Assembly (NCBI GenBank): GCA_947304405.1
Contig: CAMZBB010000011.1
Location: 1-43,508 of the forward strand
DNA length: 43,508 nt
Origin: an uncultured Clostridia bacterium
Lineage (GTDB): Bacteria > Bacillota > Clostridia > Saccharofermentanales > Saccharofermentanaceae
Reading direction: 5' to 3'
The notes beneath the pieces are model-generated. The model worked only from the letters and a program-made list of their open reading frames with translations, was not told the DNA's origin and did no database searches. The position numbers and the translations under genes are program-made. Positions within the stretch are counted from its first letter, which is position 1; each line of letters opens with the position of its first letter. Positions 1 to 6,598 of the stretch are shown here, piece by piece.

Positions 1-497
1 AGCCTGCTCTTGTAGTCAAGAAAGATCTCTCCGTCTACGGCCTTCCTGACCGTCTCGGAAAGATTTCTCGTGATTACTTCTCTGGCCATCTCAAACCCGC
101 CGTCAAAATATACTGCCGCAATAACTGCCTCAAAGCAGTCCGCCAGCGTGGAATCCTTGTCTCTTCCGCCCGTCTGTTCCTCGCCTTTGCCGAGAAGCAG
201 ATAGTTACCCATATCAAGTTTTCTGGCTGCCTCTGCAAAAGATCTCTCACAGACCGAAATGCTGCGCATCTTGGAAAGATAACCTTCGTCCGCAGTCGGA
301 TTCATCTCATAAAGCATCCGCCCGACGACAAGATCACCTACGGCATCACCGATAAACTCGAGTCTCTGATTGGATTCCCAATGTCCGCCACCCTGCTCGA
401 AAACATAAGTGGTATGGGTGAACGCGGTCTCAAGGAGAGATTTATCCTTGAAGACATATCCCAGTTTTTTCTCAAATTCCGAAAAATCCGTGTTCAT
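1..497 (-). CDS. rnc: Ribonuclease III, N-terminal part (cut by window edge)
   Basis: Endoribonuclease III cleaves double-stranded RNA in rRNA maturation and mRNA turnover. The 165 visible residues carry the family signature NQRLEFIGDAVGDLVV near residues 43-58 and a second acidic patch (DCFEAVIAAVYFDGG), which together supply the metal-binding acidic residues. The C-terminal double-stranded RNA-binding domain lies outside the window. The ATG at 497 is preceded by GGTGGA, a usable but close ribosome site. The gene follows acpP on the same strand, a neighbour pair common in Firmicutes. A strong hairpin sits 19 bases before the start and could be an RNase III substrate, which would allow autoregulation; that is inference. 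Confidence 0.93.
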   Translation of the reverse strand, partial: MNTDFSEFEKKLGYVFKDKSLLETAFTHTTYVFEQGGGHWESNQRLEFIGDAVGDLVVGRMLYEMNPTADEGYLSKMRSISVCERSFAEAARKLDMGNYLLLGKGEEQTGGRDKDSTLADCFEAVIAAVYFDGGFEMAREVITRNLSETVRKAVDGEIFLDYKSR

Positions 498-516
498 AAT
501 CCACCGTATAAATCTA

Positions 517-551
517 ACGGCTGAATGCATGGAGCTCACGCACTCAGCCGT
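517..551 (-). promoter_or_regulatory. Strong hairpin between acpP and rnc
   Basis: On the minus strand the arms ACGGCTGA and TCAGCCGT form an 8 bp stem. Above a single mismatched pair, TGCGTG and CATGCA extend it with one G-U pair, closed by the loop AGCTC. No U-run follows, so it is not a standard intrinsic terminator. It lies 19 bases upstream of the rnc start. It may separate acpP and rnc expression by processing or attenuation. Confidence 0.6.
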
Positions 552-591
552 CGAACTTTACAATTTCTGCAAGCTTTAAGAAGCCCTTTTA

Positions 592-837
592 TCAGCCCTC
601 AGTAAGGTTCTGGATGTACTCGACAGCGTCCTTAACCGTGACAACCTTCTCAGCAACGTCATCGGGGATTTCAACGTCGAATTCCTGCTCCATTGCCATA
701 ACGAGCTCGACCATATCGAGGGAGTCAGCATTGAGATCGTCAACAAAGGAAGAGTCCTCTGTGATTGTATCCTCGTCAACACCGAGCTGGTCAACGATCA
801 TTCTCTTGATGCTGTTAAAAAGTTCTTCGTTTGTCAT
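592..837 (-). CDS. acpP: Acyl carrier protein
   Basis: This small acidic protein of 81 residues carries growing acyl chains in type II fatty acid synthesis. The phosphopantetheine attachment motif DSLDMVE is present, with the serine near residue 38, followed by the usual acidic helix. I start at the ATG at 837 because GGAGGAATT lies directly upstream; a longer in-frame reading to 885 adds a non-homologous N-terminus. A promoter with TTGACA is found about 80 bases upstream. The gene sits between pgsA and rnc on the same strand, next to phospholipid synthesis functions. Confidence 0.96.
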   Translation of the reverse strand: MTNEELFNSIKRMIVDQLGVDEDTITEDSSFVDDLNADSLDMVELVMAMEQEFDVEIPDDVAEKVVTVKDAVEYIQNLTEG

Positions 838-890
838 AAATAATTCCTCCGTATGTGTATATGTATGATTACATTCAATCCACAAATCTG

Positions 891-919
891 TTTTTAATGT
901 AGTTTAAGTGTTTTGTCAA
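891..919 (-). promoter_or_regulatory. Promoter of acpP
   Basis: On the minus strand, -35 TTGACA (914-919) and -10 TAAAAA (891-896) are separated by exactly 17 bases, in an AT-rich stretch between pgsA and acpP. The predicted start of transcription near 885 leaves a leader of about 48 bases. The -35 is a perfect consensus; the -10 matches 4 of 6. Confidence 0.6.
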
Positions 920-952
920 TAGTTTATTTTGATAATCGAAGTTTTTTGATTT

Positions 953-1573
953 TCAGCCCTTAAGGTACTTCTTACCCTTTACAAGATAGTCAACTCCGGA
1001 ATAAGCAACCATAACCATGCTGATGCCTAACAGAACGTCTCCGATTATGGTTATGGGGTTGATTCCGAGGTTTGCATAGCCCGTGAAACCAAAACCGAAT
1101 ATCTTGAGAAGGAGCGGTTCGAACATGAGGTAAGAAATGGCTACCATCTGCGTAGCGGTCTTAACCTTGCCTACCATCCTTGCAGCTATAACATCATTAT
1201 TGGCGGCAGCGATCATACGGAGACCTGAAACCGCAAATTCTCTCAGGACAACGATTATAAGCAGCCATGCCGAGAATCTTCGAAGCTCGACAAAAGCGAT
1301 CATTACGCTTATGACAAGGATCTTATCGGCAAGAGCGTCAAGGAACTTGCCAAGATCTGTGATCAGATTGTACTTGCGGGCGATCTTACCGTCTAACATA
1401 TCGGTCAGCGAAGCAATAATGAAAACTGCTGCCGCAACTATCATCCCGTTGTTATTGACAAAGTCATTCCAAGCTTCAGGCTGCCATCCGAAGATATTGA
1501 TCGGAAGCATGAAGAGAACGGTCACCGGAACCAGAATGATCCTCATTAAGGATAACTTATTAGGTAAATTCAT
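953..1573 (-). CDS. pgsA: CDP-diacylglycerol--glycerol-3-phosphate 3-phosphatidyltransferase
   Basis: This integral membrane enzyme makes phosphatidylglycerol phosphate from CDP-diacylglycerol and glycerol-3-phosphate. The CDP-alcohol phosphotransferase motif D-x2-DG-x2-AR-x8-G-x3-D-x3-D is intact at about residues 58-83 (D58, D61, G62, A65, R66, G75, D79, D83). Several hydrophobic segments follow. At 206 residues it has the usual family length. The start is an ATG with AGGTG upstream. It lies between rimO and acpP on the same strand, and the rimO-pgsA order recurs in many Firmicutes. Confidence 0.93.
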   Translation of the reverse strand: MNLPNKLSLMRIILVPVTVLFMLPINIFGWQPEAWNDFVNNNGMIVAAAVFIIASLTDMLDGKIARKYNLITDLGKFLDALADKILVISVMIAFVELRRFSAWLLIIVVLREFAVSGLRMIAAANNDVIAARMVGKVKTATQMVAISYLMFEPLLLKIFGFGFTGYANLGINPITIIGDVLLGISMVMVAYSGVDYLVKGKKYLKG

Positions 1574-1623
1574 TTATATAGCACCTGACACTAAATAATT
1601 AACACGAATATAATAACCGAATT

Positions 1624-3006
1624 TTACTCTCCGTCAATCGTTACGGCCGTCATGTCATAATCATCGGAGCAATCGGCTATCTTAACGTCAACGAAATCCC
1701 CTATATTGAGCTCTTCCTTTTGAGAAGCAACGTAAATCACAGGGTCGACCTCCGGAGCCTCGCCGTAACTCCTGCCTACATAGAAGATCCCATCATCAGA
1801 TACGGAACAGATATTGACTCTGGTAACCGTTCCGAGACGTTTTTTAGACTGTTCTGCCGAAATCTGCTTCTGGAGCTCATAGATCTCGTCATATCTTCTC
1901 TGCTTGGTCTGCTCATCTACCTGGTCAGGCATATCGTAAGCAACCGTACCCTCTTCAGGCGAGAAGATAAAGCACCCCAGTCTGTCAAACTTCCACTTTC
2001 TGAGGTTCTCTTTAAGTTCAATAAAGTCTTCTTCCGTCTCGCCGGGGAACCCTACCATAACGGTAGTCCTTATGATGCAGTCAGGCATAGCCTTTCTTAT
2101 CATCTCGAGCCTTGAAGTGATAAGTTCCGCAGTATCTCTTCTGTGCATGGCCTTTAAGATCTTGTTAGAGCCGTGCTGTATCGGAATATCAAGGTAGTGT
2201 GCCACCTTCGGGTTATTTGCCATCTCCTCGATAAGATCGGGGGTGATGCCGTCCATATATCCGTACATTACGCGAATCAGTTCTATCCCATCGATCTCCG
2301 ACAGGCTTCTCAATAGCTTGGTCAGGCTTCTTTCCTTATAGAGTTCTATACCGTAATTCGTCGTATCCTGGGCAGCAAGAACCAGTTCCTTAATTCCCCT
2401 TGAAGCGATTATCTTCGCCTCTTCAACAATGTCTTCCAAGGGGCGGGATACGAACGGTCCCCTTATGAGAGGAATGGCGCAGAAAGAACACCTGTTAAGG
2501 CATCCCTCACCTATCTTGAGCCATGCATATGCTTCCGTGGATATCTCCCTTTTCTTTACAAGATGCTTATATCCGCCTACACCTGTCGTAAGGTTGATCT
2601 TCTCGGATTCTTTGTCTAACTCATTAGAAAGCTTGGCAACTACATCTACAATGTCGCCGTAATGTGCAGTTCCCAGGACCGCATCAACTTCCGGCAGCTC
2701 TTTAAGGATATCTTCAGGATATCTCTGCGAGAGGCATCCTGAAACGATTATCTTCTTAACTTTACCGTTCGGGACCTTATAATCCGCTACGGCAAGGATG
2801 TTATCTATAGCTTCCTTCTTTGCGGATTCGATAAATCCGCATGTATTGATAACGACAATGTCCGATTCAGGCACATCATTGATGACATTGTAGCCCGCCA
2901 TTTTAAGTTCTGTGGACATATTCTCGCAGTCAACGAGATTCTTTGAACATCCGAGAGCCAGAAGCGTTATCTTTATGTTTTTATTTTCTGTATTACGTAT
3001 ATCCAT
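1624..3006 (-). CDS. rimO: Ribosomal protein S12 methylthiotransferase RimO
   Basis: This radical-SAM enzyme adds a methylthio group to a conserved aspartate of ribosomal protein S12. It shows an N-terminal MTTase domain with cluster cysteines (C20 in LALGCSKN, C27 or C56, and C91 in SGCLSQ), the radical-SAM motif CLNRCSFC, and a C-terminal TRAM-like domain. S12 specificity, as opposed to tRNA-acting MiaB, is supported by the LGCSKNLVD opening and GQRY/SQRYPE-type pattern. From the ATG at 3006 it has 460 residues. No good ribosome site is at normal distance; AAAGGAG lies about 28 bases upstream, which would fit a rarer ATT start (3015) or a short-leader mRNA. Confidence 0.92.
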   Translation of the reverse strand: MDIRNTENKNIKITLLALGCSKNLVDCENMSTELKMAGYNVINDVPESDIVVINTCGFIESAKKEAIDNILAVADYKVPNGKVKKIIVSGCLSQRYPEDILKELPEVDAVLGTAHYGDIVDVVAKLSNELDKESEKINLTTGVGGYKHLVKKREISTEAYAWLKIGEGCLNRCSFCAIPLIRGPFVSRPLEDIVEEAKIIASRGIKELVLAAQDTTNYGIELYKERSLTKLLRSLSEIDGIELIRVMYGYMDGITPDLIEEMANNPKVAHYLDIPIQHGSNKILKAMHRRDTAELITSRLEMIRKAMPDCIIRTTVMVGFPGETEEDFIELKENLRKWKFDRLGCFIFSPEEGTVAYDMPDQVDEQTKQRRYDEIYELQKQISAEQSKKRLGTVTRVNICSVSDDGIFYVGRSYGEAPEVDPVIYVASQKEELNIGDFVDVKIADCSDDYDMTAVTIDGE

Positions 3007-3015
3007 AATGTAGGC

Positions 3016-3024
3016 ATTATAGCA
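3016..3024 (-). promoter_or_regulatory. Extended -10 element directly before rimO
   Basis: On the minus strand TGC followed by TATAAT ends 9 bases before the rimO ATG. This is a perfect -10 with the extended TGn element. No matching -35 is seen at 17 bases. If used, the mRNA would have almost no leader. Confidence 0.45.
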
Positions 3025-3117
3025 AATATACCTGCTCCTTTCCTGCGATTTCGTTATTTCTCGATTAAACACAAATATTTATCGTTTTTCGATATATTTC
3101 TCTTGAATTTCGAAAAG

Positions 3118-3135
3118 CGGTATGTTAGCATACCG
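3118..3135. promoter_or_regulatory. Perfect inverted repeat, possible operator
   Basis: CGGTATG (3118-3124) and CATACCG (3129-3135) form a perfect 7 bp inverted repeat around TTAG. It lies in the divergent region between rimO and the membrane-protein gene, 28 bases before the latter's start. A possible plus-strand promoter overlaps it: TTGAAT at 3103-3108, then TAGCAT at 3126-3131 with 17 bases between. A repressor site is plausible. Confidence 0.4.
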
Positions 3136-3163
3136 GTATAAAGGAATTTTGAGGAGGGGACAA

Positions 3164-4174
3164 ATGGAAAACCGTTCAGACAACAGCCGGGCCAAGATGA
3201 CCGTTCCGGGGATTTTCGGAACGATTATATTTTTCTTATCTTTCCTTCCGATCATTTATGCCATCTACGTAAGCTATACCGGCATATTCTTCGGTCTTCA
3301 GGGATGTGCATGGTTCTTCGGCCTGCCGGCGATCATCATTATCCTGATATATGAGAGCTTCTTATTTTTCTTGCCTGTGGGATGTCTTATCTATCAGATC
3401 ATTTTCTTCACTAAATATATCCGCAGACACGAAAAACTGAAGATAACAACTCTCATACTCGTAGGCATCATTCTGACATCTGCACTGATCTCCACTATCT
3501 TTGCTGAACAGAGTCTTGATCTTAAACACAAGGTTTATCAGTCAAAGATAAGGACACATCTTACTGCGGTATGCGGTGAAAAGTCAGCCTCTGAGATCAC
3601 ATATGAAACAAACTCGAGATATGAAATGACATATAACGCCCACTCCCCTGTTCTTCCACAGGATAAGGACTTTGAGATCAGGATCATAAGCGAAGGGAGG
3701 ATAATCGATACTCTGGTTGAAACATTCATGGAAGCAAATAAAGACTTTTATCCTGAAATCAATAAATATATAGTCGCCAAAGAAAAGCTCCCTGCTGAAT
3801 TCACTTATAACATCAGGATCGTTTCCATAGATTTTCAGGACTACAAAAACGGTGATGACCTTTCTGTACTTCTAGACAGAACAAAATACATTATAAATTC
3901 CGTAGACGCACACTATTCGAATATAAACGAAGAAGTCATCATGGACACGATAGACAAGGTATGGAAAGATATATATCCAAACGCACCTTTGCAGAGCGGC
4001 GATCTACACATCCATTTCAATAATAATGATAAAACTTTGATCAGTGTATATATCCGCGAAGACAGGAAACAAAAAAAGTTCATAGCCAGGATCAGCGATT
4101 GGTCAAGACCTGATTTTCAAAGTCCCGGTAAGTACCAGGAGCTCGACGGCAAGGAAATCGAACTCAAAAGATAA
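3164..4174 (+). CDS. Unrecognised membrane protein with large C-terminal domain
   Basis: I do not recognise this family. The 336-residue product has three hydrophobic stretches within roughly the first 130 residues (around FGTIIFFLSFLPIIYAIY, a long one from about residue 55 to 85, and LILVGIILTSALI). A polar C-terminal domain of about 200 residues follows; its side of the membrane cannot be told by eye. I start at the ATG at 3164 because GAGGAGGGGA is directly upstream; a longer reading to 3122 lacks such a site. An MBL-fold hydrolase gene begins 11 bases downstream and is probably co-transcribed. Confidence 0.75.
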   Translation: MENRSDNSRAKMTVPGIFGTIIFFLSFLPIIYAIYVSYTGIFFGLQGCAWFFGLPAIIIILIYESFLFFLPVGCLIYQIIFFTKYIRRHEKLKITTLILVGIILTSALISTIFAEQSLDLKHKVYQSKIRTHLTAVCGEKSASEITYETNSRYEMTYNAHSPVLPQDKDFEIRIISEGRIIDTLVETFMEANKDFYPEINKYIVAKEKLPAEFTYNIRIVSIDFQDYKNGDDLSVLLDRTKYIINSVDAHYSNINEEVIMDTIDKVWKDIYPNAPLQSGDLHIHFNNNDKTLISVYIREDRKQKKFIARISDWSRPDFQSPGKYQELDGKEIELKR

Positions 4175-4185
4175 GTAAACAATAC

Positions 4186-4788
4186 ATGATTACAAAGATC
4201 AGATACGGAAACACAAACACATTCCTTATCAGGGGAACAAAAGCCAATATCCTTGTAGATACGGATTACGCCGGAACACTCCCTTCTTTCTACAAAGCAA
4301 TTAAGGAAAACGGCATCAAGGTTTCAGACATCAACTACGTATTGGCCACTCACTATCATCCGGACCACATAGGCCTTGTAAGCGAACTGATGGATCAGGG
4401 CGTGAAGCTGATAATAATGGAATCACAGACAGACTATGTCCATTACTCTGATCCGATATTCGCCAAAGAACCGCATCTGAACTACAAACCAATAGATGAG
4501 GGCAACGCCACGATCCTCAGGTTAGAAGACGCCCATTCCTTTCTTGAATCATTGGGAATAAACGGAAACATTGGGCGAACTCGTAGCCATAGCGAAGACG
4601 GCATTTACGTATCATTAAGCGACGGAACTTTTATCCTGGGAGATCTTGAACCTCTCGAATATCTTGACGCATATCAAGACAACCACGCGTTAAAAGACGA
4701 TTGGAATGAAATCTTAAGTCAAAAACCCAGCCGACTCCTATACGCACATGCCAACGAGCGCTTTATTCGGAATCCAGATACATTCTGA
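4186..4788 (+). CDS. Metallo-beta-lactamase-fold hydrolase
   Basis: This cytoplasmic protein of 200 residues has the MBL-fold metal motif HxHxDH as HYHPDH (H56, H58, D60, H61), a later histidine in RSHSEDG, the bridging aspartate in LGDLEP and a final histidine in YAHANE. All expected ligands for a binuclear metal site are therefore visible. The substrate cannot be told; the group includes glyoxalase II-like enzymes, lactonases and phosphodiesterases. It follows the membrane-protein gene by 11 bases with no clear ribosome site, suggesting translational coupling. Its 3' end overlaps the convergent recX gene by 26 bases. Confidence 0.85.
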   Translation: MITKIRYGNTNTFLIRGTKANILVDTDYAGTLPSFYKAIKENGIKVSDINYVLATHYHPDHIGLVSELMDQGVKLIIMESQTDYVHYSDPIFAKEPHLNYKPIDEGNATILRLEDAHSFLESLGINGNIGRTRSHSEDGIYVSLSDGTFILGDLEPLEYLDAYQDNHALKDDWNEILSQKPSRLLYAHANERFIRNPDTF

Positions 4789-5224
4789 AAGCCTTCATCG
4801 AAGTCTCTAAACCGTATCCTCTTAACTGCGCAAGCTTGATAAACTCTTCTTCCCTGTCGGAATATCCTTCCTCGGGAGCGCCGTAATTGGCTTCGAACAA
4901 GAGCTTGCACGTATCAGTATCACTGTCCAATCCGGAAGCTATATCTTCAGCGATTTCAGGATCTATCCCGGCTTCAAGAAGACGCTGGATCATATAATTC
5001 CTGCTCTCCTGCTTCTTTCCTGAACGCACGGCAAGGACTTTGCGTGCCGCTCTTCGGTCATCAATATAACCTGTATTCACCAATTCTTTTACGGCTGCAT
5101 AGCAAACAGATTCGTCATATCCCTTGTTGCCAAGATATGTGAGTATCTTTCCTGATGAATATATACCTGTCCCTATGTGTCTGATGGCGCAGGAAACAGC
5201 TTCCTTTATTTCTTTATCACTCAT
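4763..5224 (-). CDS. recX: Regulatory protein RecX
   Basis: RecX binds RecA filaments and modulates recombination and the SOS response. The 153-residue product shows the three-helix repeat pattern typical of RecX, with GYDESVCYAAVKELVNTGYIDD and the later LAQLRGYGLETSMKAFRMYL repeat. Position directly downstream of recA on the same strand supports the call strongly. A hairpin fills the 61-base gap and may lower recX expression relative to recA. The last 26 bases overlap the end of the opposite-strand MBL gene, so the two messages have complementary 3' ends. Confidence 0.87.
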   Translation of the reverse strand: MSDKEIKEAVSCAIRHIGTGIYSSGKILTYLGNKGYDESVCYAAVKELVNTGYIDDRRAARKVLAVRSGKKQESRNYMIQRLLEAGIDPEIAEDIASGLDSDTDTCKLLFEANYGAPEEGYSDREEEFIKLAQLRGYGLETSMKAFRMYLDSE

Positions 5225-5239
5225 ATGCGTAAATACAGT

Positions 5240-5276
5240 TCTGCCGGAACCACCGGTTAAGGACAGTTCCGGCAGA
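5240..5276 (-). terminator. Hairpin between recA and recX (attenuating terminator?)
   Basis: Perfect 11 bp arms TCTGCCGGAAC and GTTCCGGCAGA surround a 15-base loop. On the recA strand the stem is followed by ACTGTATTTACG, with no real U-run. Partial termination or 3'-end protection of recA mRNA with readthrough to recX is likely. A partly terminating hairpin between these genes is known in E. coli. Confidence 0.6.
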
Positions 5277-5285
5277 TATTATTTA

Positions 5286-6419
5286 TCAGATATCGATTCC
5301 GAGGATATCGTCATCCTCTTCAGCTGCAGGAGCAGCATTGTCAGCTGCAGAAACAGGAGCTGATGTATCAGCATCTTCGTCATCGGCAGGCATATAGGAT
5401 TCCCTTACGAGAGTCTCGATCTCTTCCCTTACGTCAGGATGCTCGATGAGGTATGTCTTGGCAGCATCACGGCCCTGTGCGATCTTGTTGCCCTTGTAAG
5501 CAAACCAGGATCCGCTCTTGTCAACGATATTGTTCTCGACTGCCAGATCAAGGATACAACCTTCGGAAGATACTCCCTTACCGTAGAGAATATCAAACTC
5601 AGCTTCCTTGAACGGAGGAGCGACCTTGTTCTTAACAACCTTTACTCTGGTATGGTTACCGATGACATCAGTACCGTTACGGAGAGTCTCTGTCTTCCTT
5701 ACGTCAAGTCTTACTGAAGCATAGAACTTGAGTGCACGGCCGCCCGGAGTGGTCTCGGGGTTACCGAACATAACTCCTACCTTCTCACGGAGCTGGTTGA
5801 TGAAGATGCAGATGGTATTTGATTTGGCAACGACAGGAGCAAGCTTTCTCAAAGCCTGGCTCATGAGTCTTGCCTGAAGTCCGACATGGGAATCACCCAT
5901 CTCACCTTCGATCTCTGCCCTCGGGACGAGAGCTGCAACGGAGTCGATTACTACAACGTCAATGCATCCGCTGCGGACAAGAGTCTCGCAGATCTCCAAC
6001 GCCTGCTCACCTGTATCAGGCTGGGAAAGGAGAAGGTTATCGATATCAACACCGATATTTGCTGCATAGTTGGCATCAAGGGCATGCTCAGCATCGATAA
6101 ATGCGCACGTGCCGCCCTGCTTCTGAGCCTCTGCAACACAGTGAAGCGCTACAGTCGTCTTACCTGAAGATTCAGGTCCGTAAATCTCTACGATCCTTCC
6201 TCTGGGTAGTCCGCCGATACCGAGAGCGATATCAAGCGTAAGAGCGCCTGTAGGAATAGTCTCAATATCAATATGTGTCTGGTCACCAAGCCTCATAACA
6301 GCACCCTGACCGAACTGCTTCTCGATCTGTGCCATTGCGGCATCAAGCGCCTTCCTGCGCTCGCTCTGGTCCTGTACCGGTGCTACTGCACTCTTAGTGG
6401 AATTCTTACTCTTAGCCAT
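5286..6419 (-). CDS. recA: Recombinase RecA
   Basis: RecA forms filaments on single-stranded DNA, drives strand exchange and triggers LexA self-cleavage. The 377-residue product has the Walker A motif GPESSGKT (about 81-88), the Walker B region [12 protein letters not shown], the L1/L2 loops and an acidic C-terminal tail ending [10 protein letters not shown] start at the ATG at 6419, which has GGAGG six bases upstream; the in-frame TTG at 6431 overlaps that site. A consensus promoter and a LexA box lie upstream, so SOS induction is expected. recX follows. Confidence 0.98.
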   Translation of the reverse strand: MAKSKNSTKSAVAPVQDQSERRKALDAAMAQIEKQFGQGAVMRLGDQTHIDIETIPTGALTLDIALGIGGLPRGRIVEIYGPESSGKTTVALHCVAEAQKQGGTCAFIDAEHALDANYAANIGVDIDNLLLSQPDTGEQALEICETLVRSGCIDVVVIDSVAALVPRAEIEGEMGDSHVGLQARLMSQALRKLAPVVAKSNTICIFINQLREKVGVMFGNPETTPGGRALKFYASVRLDVRKTETLRNGTDVIGNHTRVKVVKNKVAPPFKEAEFDILYGKGVSSEGCILDLAVENNIVDKSGSWFAYKGNKIAQGRDAAKTYLIEHPDVREEIETLVRESYMPADDEDADTSAPVSAADNAAPAAEEDDDILGIDI

Positions 6420-6441
6420 AAAAGCCTCCAATCAATGTGTT

Positions 6442-6453
6442 GAACATTTGTTC
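6442..6453. promoter_or_regulatory. LexA (SOS) box of recA
   Basis: GAACATTTGTTC is a perfect GAAC-N4-GTTC palindrome, the core of the Gram-positive LexA/DinR box. It lies 23 bases upstream of the recA start codon and just downstream of the predicted transcription start, where bound LexA would block transcription. Confidence 0.85.
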
Positions 6454-6467
6454 TTATTTATGAGTTA

Positions 6468-6496
6468 ATTCTATTGTTATGATACACTTTTGTCAA
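6468..6496 (-). promoter_or_regulatory. Promoter of recA
   Basis: On the minus strand, -35 TTGACA (6491-6496, perfect) and -10 TAGAAT (6468-6473, 5 of 6) are separated by exactly 17 bases. Transcription should start near 6461, just before the LexA box. Confidence 0.85.
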
Positions 6497-6506
6497 CATA
6501 TTAAGT

Positions 6507-6590
6507 GCGACAATAATGGGACAAAAACCGACAAAACAGAACATAATGTTCTAAGACGTTTTCAGGGATCCACCGACAAAATGCGACAAT
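6507..6590 (-). repeat. Phased TTTTGTCGGT-like repeats upstream of recA
   Basis: Read on the plus strand, GACA cores begin at 6509, 6520, 6530, 6575 and 6585, so spacing within clusters is 10 or 11 bases, one helical turn. Individual copies read GCGACAATAA, GGGACAAAAA, CCGACAAAAC, CCGACAAAAT and GCGACAATGA. The array lies at about -46 to -129 of the recA promoter, after the stop of the 435-residue gene. The same motif is found in front of comEA. Confidence 0.6.
6538..6552. promoter_or_regulatory. Second palindrome upstream of recA
   Basis: AGAACATAATGTTCT is a perfect 7+1+7 palindrome placed between the two repeat clusters. It resembles a LexA box, but its GAAC and GTTC halves are 5 bases apart rather than 4, so it is probably a weak LexA site or a site for another dimeric protein. 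Confidence 0.45.
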
Positions 6591-6598
6591 GATGCCCG

